64,000 bases of DNA, from the NCBI GenBank assembly GCA_037389465.1, contig JAZARR010000072.1, forward strand, positions 199,001 to 263,000, given 5' to 3'. A model generated the notes under the pieces. The model was not told the origin of the DNA and searched no databases. It worked only from the letters and a program-made list of their open reading frames with translations. Shown here piece by piece: positions 14,001 to 26,000 of this stretch. Within the stretch, counting starts at the first letter, position 1, and each line of letters starts with the position of its first letter. Source of the DNA: Baylisascaris procyonis (taxonomy: Eukaryota; Nematoda; Chromadorea; Rhabditida; Ascarididae). A program made the position numbers and the translations under genes.

Positions 14001-17000
14001 TCTGTACTCTTTCTTAGAAGATACACTAACATCGGTCGTATGTTTCGAGTAGTTTAGAGATAATTGTATCTAGTTATAGTTTTTAATATGGCATAATAGC
14101 GTTGTATTAAATGATTGCTGAATGAACTTCCGAGGCGTGATTATAGTTAAGTTTTTTAAAGTTTTTAACTCTTACATGTTTTTGTTGCATTTATAGATTG
14201 CAGATTTTGAACTTTGGCTCAGATTTCCGCTTATGCCTTTGTTTAAAGCTGATTCCATCGTTTAGCGTGTTAGAACAATTTGCGGATATTGCTGTTTAGA
14301 CTGCATCCCGCGGGGGGGGGGCTGTGCGAGGAAGGAAGAAGTTAATGGGACAGAGAGCTGACGATCCATCAGTCTGCTGCAAATGTATTTTTCGTATAGG
14401 GACGTTGATTGCAAACCTCATTCATGTTCATCTTTACTCTGTTTTGCTGCGGTCTCATGAGGATCTCGTTGTTCGACCGTATGAAAAATAAGCTATGAAA
14501 AGTTGGTTGCTGCTGTTATATGCGAATGTGCAAACTTTTGATTTCGAAACATGTTAAGGTTCAACTGGTAGTGCTGTGCTCACAGCCACCAACTCGCACT
14601 CTCCTCTCGCAAGTCGCCAAACTTCTTCCCGATCATCTTGAGGTTTGAGATTTTATTCTCGGTTTTATTATCGCTGTTTATTCGTGTGGTCAAATTTGTT
14701 GCGCGATTTTTTGTGATGAAGTTGACGGGATCAGAGGGCACATTTTTTAATAATTGCACTAAAATATGCATTTAGTTGTCAGCGAAAATAATGGACAACT
14801 GCGAAATCTGGAAAGCTGGTGGAGACATCGCTGGGACAGGATATTAATAACTGATTTGAAAGAGGCATGTTGTGTGTAATCCTATCGTGCATAGTATCAT
14901 GTTGTGTTTAATCCTATCGTGCATAGTCTTGATCGAGACTGCACATATTAACATGCCTTGATTAGGACCGTTTTCCGTAGAGCATTGGCCACAGTTTATG
15001 CGAGAAAGGGCATTTGAGGATGAGAAAGAAATTGCGGTCATCCTTTACGTAAAAATTTAGAGATAAAGCTATGAGTGTGACCATGTTTAGATTTGGATCG
15101 ACGTGATCGATTTCGAGGAGACTAGAAAGGGTGTTTTTTGTAGAAAGGCGAAAACGCTATCGTTACGGTGCTGGAGAAGGCGGATGAGAGTGCTCTGCTT
15201 GTAAAGCAATCTGACAACGATATGATTTGCCGTATTGTGCTGTCGGCAGTTACTCTTCGCGAAGAAGCCATTGCTGGTTACCACTATGGCATTTCTGTTT
15301 TTAATTTGGCTGCTTAGTTGGAGCCTGAAATTCTTGCACAAGAAATTAAGCCTGATATAAAGTAGATTGACGAGTAGAATATTCCTCATTCACTAATGGA
15401 TCTCAAACCAGTCTTGCAAATTATTTGAATCGAGTGGGAATGCGTTTGTTATGCTTTTTTCGTCATCGAATAACACGTTATTTTCTTCTTAACTCTACTC
15501 CCTTTGAAATTTTCTCAGTAAACGAGGCATGTTCTAGCCCAAAGATAGGTATTTCTTCTTTTGTTCGTGACATTTGAATGAAAGACAAAGCGTTTAATAA
15601 GGAGTGGGAGAGGGGAACAGCTTATGACTTCTCTGTGATTTTTTTTCAGTGAGGGAAGTTCATGGAGCAGATGCTGTGAATAAGGGCAATTCGCATGTCT
15701 GCTTTTGATGCAATGAGGCGTTGAAATGTTGAGATATATTCTAGACTTATCTGGATACGGGATTTATGAAATACCACACAACGGGGACGGATACCGAAAA
15801 ACGAAAGTTTTATTGAATGTTGGAATGAAATAGTCTTTATTATTTGGTATTATTATAATACGTTATTTCTTTATTATTTGGTATTATTATAATATGTTAC
15901 TATCTTGTTTTGCTAGTGAACATTCATTCGATGTCCGATGCTGTATATTCGTTGTTGCAGGGAATGGAGCTAAGCAGGCTAGGGATAAACCACCGGCTGT
16001 TAAGGATCCATTGCCGGGGGCCCATGTCTTGATGCTCTTGCTGAACTCAGACATGCCAAATGGTTCCAGGTTGGTTATGAGTTATAACAATAATTTTTAC
16101 TTTTATTTTTAGCAACATCTCAACTGGGTATTTTCGAGGAGCGTTGTGGAATTCCGCTCTTGTTTCATCTTTTTTGTCTGTTTTCGATTACTTGCAGTTT
16201 TCTAGTTTCTTAGGACGTTTGGAAATGTTGCTGTATTTTGTTTAGGTTGCAAATTCGTTGACAAGAGGTTCAAGAGTTATTCTTATCCATTTACTGACTG
16301 ATGGATTAAAATGCTAGTTGGTTCATCAAATAAGCACGTCCCGAAGATTTTAAGCACAACTTGATCGTATTATCATATGGTGATTTTTTTGAATAGGCGT
16401 GTCGCGCTCGCTCTGGTCCCCGATTGAATTGTCACGCCGCTTTCATAGCCTCGTCGAGATCCTTCTTTTCCATTCGTAGCCACTGGTTATCTTGATTTCG
16501 ATGTTGTCGGTTAACAGTTGTTGGAATGTGTTGTGAGAGCGTTTGAAGTCTTAGTCATGTTGTTTCGTCTTTCGGCGGTCATGAAGAATTTGGTTCGAAG
16601 ATCACTTCGACACTCCCGGCGCACAATTCTCCTTAGTTGGTGATTCCACTGCTTGGCGTAGAATTGCATATTATCGATGCGTCGTTGACCAATTGTAGAC
16701 TCCAACGGAGAAATGCTGATCTCCAGACTGTTCGCGTAAGCTGAGAACAGTAGTAGCGTTAATGGGTACGAGTCGCCTTTGATAGAAGGCTGCACGATGT
16801 GTTGCCGAACGGTCCAGCGCTCGTGCGGTACACTTGACTGACTCAGGAAGTCGAATGAACACACCAGAGTGTTGATAAGGACAGATTTGCACTTGCATTG
16901 ATGCGACTGCTGATAGCCCGATCACAGTTAGAAGTATTAGCAAGAAAAATGATGCTTTAGGATACGCTTTAGGATGTTGTATTGCTACGCGTCGTATTTC

Positions 17001-20000
17001 GCGTAATTCTTCAGTTAATGAGGGCCGACTGAGGATCGTCGGCATTCTTGTCAGAAATGCATAGGCGCGGAGTTTGTCCCAGCTTGGCTCTTGTTTGTTC
17101 AGTTTCATCCGACGATACTCCGAGAGGGTACAATTGTGCAATAGTGCGTAAGAATGTGCGACCTGAGGAATATCTGACTCGAGCGCTTCGTACTCTGTTG
17201 CCTGATCCGACTGGGACCTCAGCGACTTTTGAAAGGCGCCATGAAGCCCGAGGAGCGGTTGTATCGCCGAGAATAACTATTTCTCCTACTCGGGAATTCG
17301 ATGCTCTTGAAGTCGTGGTGCTTTGTGATAACGCGAGTCGCGTTCTCGGAGCAGCTGAAGATATTCGAGGGACCAAATCTCCCAAAATTTATTCCTTCAT
17401 TCCTGAGCCTTCCTCCATTGCTCGAGAAGCTGCTGTCGTGTATTGGGAGGTTGTGTATGAACTCCGGGTCCTCCCTTGTACTTCTTTCAACGTGCACCGA
17501 TAAATGTGCTCTAGGTCGCAAGTAGTTTATGGGTCGAATGACCTGAATATAGTCGCTTTCAACGTATGTAATCGGCCTCTCATTAGGTACTGCTTCCACT
17601 TCGGCAGCAAGTGTTCGAAGTTCTCCGTCGCTTAACAGGCGGCGTCCTACGGACCGACGAAGACACGTTTTTATCAGTTCCACCAGTCGCTCATAGACTC
17701 CTCCTTTCCAGGGTGCGAATGTGGTAATGAAGGTCCACTGTACCGAGCACGCATCTGGTATGTCCTTCGAGCTTTTCGCCGTTAGTTCCATGTTGGTACC
17801 GTTGTCGGAGAATATTTCTCGCGGGAGTCCCCTACGTGCAATAAACCGTCACAGACAGTCGTTCAGACTAAGGGCTGATAAATTTTCAGCAATTTCCAGG
17901 TGCACCGCGCGTGTTACCAGACATGGGAACAAGGCTATCCACCGTTTTTTAGTTCCTGTTTCTGAGGAAACACGTATAGGTTCCAGTAGACCAATACCGG
18001 TAAGTCGAAAGCGCGTGCGGGCTGCACTCGTGTGGCTGGAAGAGGTGGCATAGACGGAAGGGCGAACGGCTTCGCTTTCCAACGTCGACATTGTAAGCAA
18101 TGGTTGGTGATGACGGCTCTGATTGTTCGGCGTCCATGAGGTATCCAAAACTGTTGGCGAAGGCGTGACAAAGTTGCTGGTGCTCCACCATGAAAGGTGG
18201 ACTTATGCTCACGAAGGATGAGTAGTTGTGCAAGTCGGTGATTTTGGGGTAAAAAGATGGGATATTGTTCGGACCGTGGTATGGCAGTCTCTGAAAGGCG
18301 ACCATCACAACGCCATAGGCCAGTTTCATCTTTACAAAGATCCCACCGAGTAATATCTTTAGTGGATACAGAGTTACTCTGAGCCTGACGTAGAAGGCAG
18401 TTGCGAGCGATAAGGTAGTCCTGAGCTGTGATTGGACCTTGATTTGGGAATTGATCAAGCCATGTAGTTCCTGATTTGTGGGCCTTGCGAATGAAGCGAA
18501 GTGCCATCACCGCACTTCCTACGAGCCGAGTCCAACTACTGAAACGATCCATATCGATGAACATGAATGATTCTGTTGGCGGGTGGAGGGTAGCTGTTAC
18601 CACTTGGGTGGAAGGGTTTTCTGTCATTTGCAGCGATTCTTCGGATATGGCTACGTCATGGGTTGGTAGCAATGGAATATTAGGCCAACTGTCCTCACTG
18701 TTGCTAAGCCACGAAGGTCCTTGCCACCATTTCTGTTCATCAGCCAAAGCTCGGGGTGTTGCGCCTCTGGTAGCGAGGTCTGCAGGATTGACGTCTGTCG
18801 CAACATATCCATACCTGATATTGGTCGTTTTCCTAATTTCATTTAATCGATTTTGAACGAAACGCGGAAGCTTTTCATTAGGTGGCGAGTTGATCCATGC
18901 AAGGGCGCACTTGCTATCGCTCCATACAGTTTGTGGAATATCGAGGTTCAGCTGTTGGGTTAAGAAATTTAGTTATATGGAGACTTATCAGCACGGCTAA
19001 CAATTCCAGACGTGGAATTGTTAGTCCTTTTAAGGGACACAACCGAGATTTCGCATAAAGTAGAACAATTTTGTCGCTTCCTTTCGCATATGCAACGCTT
19101 GAATATGCGCGATTAGAGGCATCAGCAAATACGTGGAGCTCGAGTGGGCCGTTTGGTAAACATCGTGGTAATTCGAATGATAGCATGTCCCAGCTTTCCT
19201 TGAGACAGTTCCATTTTTGAACGTGTGGTTCGGCCACTTCTTCATCTCACGCTGATCCTTCTTTAGTAATATCTTGAAGTAATATTTTGAATGGGAGAAT
19301 TATTTGTGATATCTATCCTAACGGGTCAAACTGTTGGGCGATAAGCTGAAGAAGTGATCGTTTGCTGAGACGGCCACTTGGTGGGGGACGCGTTTTCAGT
19401 TTGATTTATCTTTCACTGCATCCCAAACGACACCAAGCACCTTGATTTGGGTGTTGCTGTAACGATCCTCTGGTGCTAATACGGCATTTACTTTGGTACT
19501 ATTCGGCTGAAATTCTCGGAGGTTCATGCACGCGTCCGCAACAGTTTCTTTGCTTCTCGGTAAGCCGTAATTGCTTCCGTTTCAGAATTAGCGTAAAGCA
19601 ACACATTATCGACATATATATTCTCGGCTTTGCGCGAAGCCCATAAACAATTTGCGTTTTGCAGGTGATGCTTAATAGTGGCTGCGAGTAAGAAAGGAGA
19701 GCTTACTGCTCCAGAAAACACTCTGGTAAAGCGATAGGTGATGATTGGGTTTTTGGGGCCGATGGGTTCCGTCGGTTTATCAACCGAAAGAAACCTGGCA
19801 ACGTTTCTGTCTGTTGTATTCAGCTCAATTTGTAAGAACTTTTTCCACACCTGCAACGAGAGCAATACAAGCCTGACGTAAGCGAAGAAGTTGGTCTACC
19901 AGATCTACAAGAAATACAGGTCCGCGCAGTAGATTGTCGTTCACAGCTTGTCCGACCGGGGCCCTAGCACTTGCGTCGTATACGATGCGCAATTTTTTTC

Positions 20001-23000
20001 TTTTGTTCATTCCATACCGCTTGATGAGGAGCATAATGGACGAGGGGACCAGTTGGACGTAGAGGAGCGCGTTCGATAATGCCTGCTTTAAGCTGTTGCT
20101 GAATAGTTTCATCGTAAAGACGCAGTCGTTCTGGTTGCCTCGATAAGGAACGTAGCAGAGATTGTAGCCGTCCAACACAAAGACCGTAGTTAGTAACCAG
20201 ACGTGGGTGGGCACACTTCCACGGCCACGAGACGCTATAGCGACCCTCCGGAAGTCGTCTGATAGTCTTCTTAAAAGCGTGCAGCGCTCTTTCCTCGTCT
20301 TCAATAGTTCGTTGGGTAGGTCGATGCCTAGATATCGAGGGACCACAGTTGCTCGACTGAAATTTGGGCGTTGGCGCAGATGAGTTGTGCTTGGCGATAT
20401 TAGGCGCTGGCCATTCCACCATCTCCAATGAGTGGCCCAAGCTCTGAATCGTACAGTGTGAAATTAGATCGTAGACGCTTGATGGCTCGCGGACTGATAG
20501 TCGAGGTGAAGTTACACCCAATGAGCATGTCGGATTCGTCCTCATAAAGAGGAACGGGAAGCTCGTCGGACTGATTTTCCCATAACGTTGGTAAGTCTGC
20601 TAAGGTTACTTGCGCGTGAAGAAATTTGGTCGTTACTCGTGGCAGCGTTTATGCTTCGATGTGGTGACCGTTCCACCTCGTAGTGGAATGCCGACCGAAC
20701 TCCGTTCACTTTTGAGGTGATTGCCTTCCATATCTCCTACTCCGTGAATTACGAATGGACTGCTTTGATTGTGCTTGAGTCCAGGAGCAGCCGCCAGGCG
20801 TTCCGTGATAAATGTCCCTTGGCTTCCTTGTTCGATGAAAACGGCTGCTGTCTTCGTTGACTGAGGAAATAAGGGATTACAGACCCTTGCTGTTTGCCAC
20901 AGAAGTAGAGCTACTGGTGCCTTTTCGTTACTGGGCGTAACTGTCATTGTTGCCGATACAGCTGCTGATGGTTCTGGCCATTCTTTAACTGGCTCGACTG
21001 CGGCCTTATAAATTTGCACGGGTTTTTGCGGACCGTGTACTTGCGAGAGGCAAAGGAGCGTGTTGTAAATTCCACCACAAGATCGGCGTTTCTTGTGTCA
21101 CAAACATTCTTTAACTTGGTGATCCGGTTTGAGGATCTGAAGCAAAGATGCAACTCTGCTGCACGGGACTGACGCTGTTCCGATGTAGAATAATAGAGGC
21201 ATTCCCTGTGCCAATGGAGATCGTTGCAGAAAGCACACGGCGATATCGGAGTTTGTTGTCGCTCACGTTTGGTGGAAATGCTGCGCTGATTTGAGCAATT
21301 TTTGTAGGAATCCCTTTCCGGAGATAATCCTGTAAATGCGGGTGAGTAACTTGTCCTTCGTTGTTGCCGGTAGCGATCAGGTGCATCTCTTTGGTTAGTC
21401 GAATGCACATATTGATGGTACTTGGATTTTAACTCGATCCTGTCCCGACTGGCATTGTTCCGTCCGATCTCTTTGTTGGAGCCGAAAGTAAGTTGACCAG
21501 AAGGTGGTTTTGGCGGTTGTAATGGCTGTACTGGCATGAGCATTTGAGCGACATTCATTGAGATACGGCGGAAGTCGGTCGTTGAGTAATGCGTGCACTT
21601 TTGTTTTCCGAGATACATGAGAATGCGGGTGGGTTCAGGTAGACATTCCTCCAAGATGAAGAGTGCTTGGTGTTGGTCGGGATCGATCTCGGCAATTTGC
21701 ATGTGATGCAGAATTCGAGAAGCATCGTTATAGAATCGTAATAGATCGGGTCCATTATGGCTGGGAGGACGGATTGTGCGTAGATCTGACTGAAGTTGAC
21801 GGGTTAGCGCGTCTTTATTGCCGACTTGAGTGCGCAGTGCTGTGGTGAGTGGTTAATAATTGTCACCCCGTAGTGTGTATCCTGCGGCAACGTCTTTTGC
21901 TTTTCCTCGGAGACAGCTAGTGAGATACGCGAGTTTTTCAACATCAGTTAAGGAACTGCGGTCGATAGTTGCTTCAAACAATTCCCGAAATTCGAACCAT
22001 TCGTACGGTTTGCCGTCGAATGTGGGTAGCAGAAGTTTAGGGAGGTGCACGTTGCTTGGAGCGTCGCCATTACTTGGCGAAGGTGAGTTGGGAATATTCT
22101 GAGGAGCTGTTGACTGCTGTGGAGTTTGAGAGGAGCCAGAGGGATTGAGGCCGTGTGGTGGTGTGGTGCGCGGCGTAATGCTAAGACGGGCAAGCATTTC
22201 ATCTAGATCCTGGTCGAGGAATTCCAATTTTTGAATAGTTATGCGAAGTTGATTGAGCATACTTCGAAGGCCATCAGGCGCTTCATTCATCTGCTGGAAC
22301 GCTTGTTGTTCAGCAAGAACTTGGTCGGCATCGTCACGTGGTGTGAGCTTGCGAATAATAGCTGCCCAATCATCATAAAGATGAGTTAGCTGGGCGAGAT
22401 GAACTCCGAGGAGACGCGAAGTTGTCAAAGCCGACCGACGGGAATGTTGCACGGATTCAATTTGTGTCGAAATAGGTTGACTGGCGTCAAGGCTGCAAGC
22501 GAAATGGGCCTCTGCAGCTTGAAGTAAGGCTCGCAATCATGCAGAGTTGGTTGAACAGCGAGGGTAGTATGGGCACTCATGAGCGGTGCCAAGGGGCCAT
22601 TATAAGGGAGTGAATACTAGAGGGAATGACGTCGATGAAGGTGGAAATCTCGGCACGGGCTGTTTAATGCGGCCGACGCACTATGTCGCGGACGCTCCGG
22701 TCCCCGAATGAATTGTCGCGCCGCTTTTATAGCCTGGTCGAGATCCGTCGTTCCCATCCATAGCCGCTGGTTATCTTGATGACAGTGTTGTCAGTTAGCG
22801 GTCGTTGGAATGTGCTGTGAGAGCGTTTGAAGTCTTAATCATATTGTTTTGTCTTTCGGCGGTCATGAAGAATTCGATTCGAAGATCACTTCGACAAGGC
22901 GGATGGAAACGCTGGTGTATGCGGCTGGCATCACATGCGGTAATATGGAGTTTTTAAGCAACTCTTAGGTTGCATTGAGCGTAGATTTTGTTGCTATCCC

Positions 23001-26000
23001 ACATGATGCTGTTTGCTTCTAATGTACGAACTGAGGTTTCTTGCAGGCTAGATGTGCCAATTTGCAATCGGCAGGTATCACTTTGCGCATCTCCTGTGAA
23101 ATTCGTCAACGTGTACCTGCGTGGCAGCCACTCTCCACCTGGGTAAGTCAATTTTTAATGGTGGGGAAGCTTTTTTTTTGAAGTCAGTAAGAGTAGCCGG
23201 AGTTGACTAGGGATAATGTTTACGTTGTGTACGCAGCACCTTATTTACGGTCGTAAGCTGGGCATCTATGACTGTCATGCTATCTCGCCAATTTTTTTCC
23301 TGTTTAACAAAAGTACTGAGTTCAACACAGGGTTACCAAGGCACTTCCAGCTGGACCGGGCTTGAAAGATCCATGCGAAAAGGATGGGCGTGATATATTG
23401 GCAGACCTGAGTGGGCAGCAGCGTGAGGATATCACAGCCGGCTCGCAGCATGCCCTTCGCCTGATCGCCTTCAATCAGATGTATAAGATATTGGGCGTGA
23501 ACGACTCCCAGATGCACATGCTCCACCTTTGTCATCTTTGGGTGTGGCAGGAGATCGTAAACGTCCTCGCGATTCGAACGGCAGTCCCGATGACGGTGAG
23601 GTTGTCGGTTAGTTTGCTCGTCGTTCCACACACATCGGTTGTTTGATTCTCCATGGCTCTAGCCCATCCTTCCTTATGGCCTTCTGTTGGTGTTTATTGA
23701 CCGTTCCAAGTTTCATCCCCTCCTTTACCCTCCTTCCCTCTCATTCTCCATCTTTCACTTGCTGAGAATTCGGCTTTGAACTTAAGAAACGAGTTGAAGT
23801 AAAACCTACTTGCTGTCACGTTTGTTTTATGGTTTCAGTTTTGCAATCTTTGCACACGAGAGAGATATCATCTGAATGTATTGATTTCCTCATTGGATTC
23901 GTTGGGAAGAGTCGTTTATTAATATGTTGAAGAGTGCCGGAGAGGGCTAGCGCTAGCTGCATTGAGAAGATTTATTGATAAGATCTATTGTTGTTGATTT
24001 GTTGATGATTACAGAGCGTTGCAGCCACGTTCTCTTTTTGCAGACGCTAATTTAACAGTAAGGATGGTGATATGCGGCAATGAAATAGAGTTGGGGAAGG
24101 TCAACAACATCGAGCAGGTCAGGAGCATTATATGAGGTTATGGTATATGGGATGGGGGAGGAGTGTAATTACGTTTTTGATTATAGTTATTGAGGCTGTT
24201 TTATAGGGTTTATTATAAGACGAAAAGAGCGGCTAATTTGCACGCACGTCTTGCGCTGTTGTCCGCTTAGCTGCATGTTTTGTTGTGTGGCGTTCGCATA
24301 AGAATTGTTGATTGGTCGATCGACTGGGCTGCCCTCTTGCGCGCTCATACCTATGAACAGGTGCTTAGCAATAGTCGGATTTACGAAAAGAGGGGCAAGG
24401 TCTTAGTTGTTCAAGCATTTATAAGAGACATGACTTCGGTGTTAATCATGCGCCAAACTTTTATAAATGATGACCGCTTTTAGAAATAAGTAGGCTAGAT
24501 TGATGGTTAGCAAAGTTGCTAGTGCGGTCGATCTAACAAAGTTAGTTATTTCGTAATCGACATATTTTTTCGGGGAAAGGTGGGAGGCAAGGCTTTTTGT
24601 GAACCTCTTTTAGCATCTACTGAACTGAAGCAATTTTGTGCGCGAGAGGGTGGTATATTGACGCGTTGTTGATTAATGCAACAACCATGTCATGGAATCG
24701 GCGTTATTTTTTGTTCGGAACACGCATGGGCATAGCCTCTCTCTTTATTGTCATAGAAAAAATGAAGTCAACTAGATAACTGCTTTCCTTCTCATCGAAA
24801 ATTGCATAGATAATTGCAAAATCCGCCCAAAATTATCGGTTAACTCGCTGAGTTTAGTGGTTTAGTATAGAATTTGAAGGAGGGTTGGGGGGGGGGGGGC
24901 GGTGGTGAGCTTGTGGAGAATTGTCCATGCGATGTGCTCCTTATCCTGTTTGTTGTTAAAAAGTTAACGTTTTCTGATAGGAAAATGTTTGTTAAAACGT
25001 CATTCATAGTATACTCCAGAAGCAGATTGCGGGCTTATATATGTATATAGAGGCGTGTACCCAACGGAGTGTCTTATTTATGGGGGATATGGTCGGAGAT
25101 GAAGCTTGCATATTGAAGGCTGCGCCCCGCTTATTCATAGATTTGTTGTTATTTTTGATAAGGGATATTTTAGGATGCAATTTGTGTGACATTTCAATAA
25201 ATCTGATAGGTGTGATTGTCGTTTGGCTTTGAGGATTTTTTGTTCTACTCGAGGGGAAGAAATTTGCTTGTAATTAATTAGCACGCAATAATGTTTTCTT
25301 CTTTTGCCTGGGTGTTTGTTGTGAGTGCAATAATTCAAGCGTACGAAACGTTTCAGTCGATACAATACACTAAGTAAATTAGTGGGAAGAGAGGTGGCAA
25401 TAAGGTTGTTGCCATCGGGATGTTGCTTGATAGCCGAGCACGAGAACGGGTACCAGCGAAACTGCTCTCATTGGATGTTGTTATCATTGTTTTGTGCTGA
25501 ACATGGTGCTGCACAACGTTTTCTAAGCACAGGACAGATGTTGTGATACGTCATTGACCATTTTTAGTTGCTATTATTAGGCAGAAGTGAACATCACATT
25601 GGGAGTTACCTTGTGATGCCAGTGAATGCTAACGCGTTTTCGCATCTATGAAGCGTGCTGTTTTAGCCTTGCGGTTTACAGCCATGCTCTAGGAAGTATG
25701 TGGCTTTTTCCACTTTGGTGTCGACATCTGCTGGCATGCGCCTGTGACCAGCTTAGCTTGGCGTTGTGAATGCGCAATATGCAGTGCCATGCTACAATAA
25801 GGAATGGGAACTGGACTTTGACATGAAATATGCAACGTTTATGGAAATTGAAGGTGTGACCACGGCTTTAATGTTGGGGAGGACTGAGAAAGGTAAAGTA
25901 ACGCTTAAGGAAATAACGTGGGGCTAACCTGTGCTTGTCGAATACGTTAGATGGTACTGCAAATGTAGAGCGTTTCATTTCGTTCTCTACGGGCGTCGTT

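Larger units (their letters stand above)
16400..22896 (-). mobile_element. BEL/Pao LTR retrotransposon, copy A (degenerate)
   Basis: This 6.5-kb element lies antisense to ZFR inside its intron. LTRs are at 16400-16612 and 22684-22896, each reading TGTCG... to ...TTCGACA. AGGCG flanks both sides (16395-16399 and 22897-22901), a 5-bp target duplication typical of BEL/Pao. From right to left on the minus strand it holds gag, protease, RT, RNase H, integrase, DUF5641 and the start of an env-like region. Compared with copy B it has many frameshifts, lacks one C just after the gag ATG (near 22600), and has lost most of env. Confidence 0.93.
12597..23595 (+). other. zfr: ZFR DZF domain exons (14-20), interrupted
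   Basis: The DZF domain is a nucleotidyltransferase-like fold that in this family mediates heterodimerisation. Visible blocks in order: [134 protein letters not shown] and [20 protein letters not shown]. The helical segment expected between PTW and GLKDPCEKD (about 30-35 residues in other animals) has no counterpart. A BEL/Pao element sits in the intron at 16070-23046. Confidence 0.85.

Noticed and set aside
22897..22940. A ZFR exon encoding [13 protein letters not shown]
   Set aside because: It weakly resembles the missing DZF segment but lies upstream of the exon it should follow, so the order is wrong; treated as chance.
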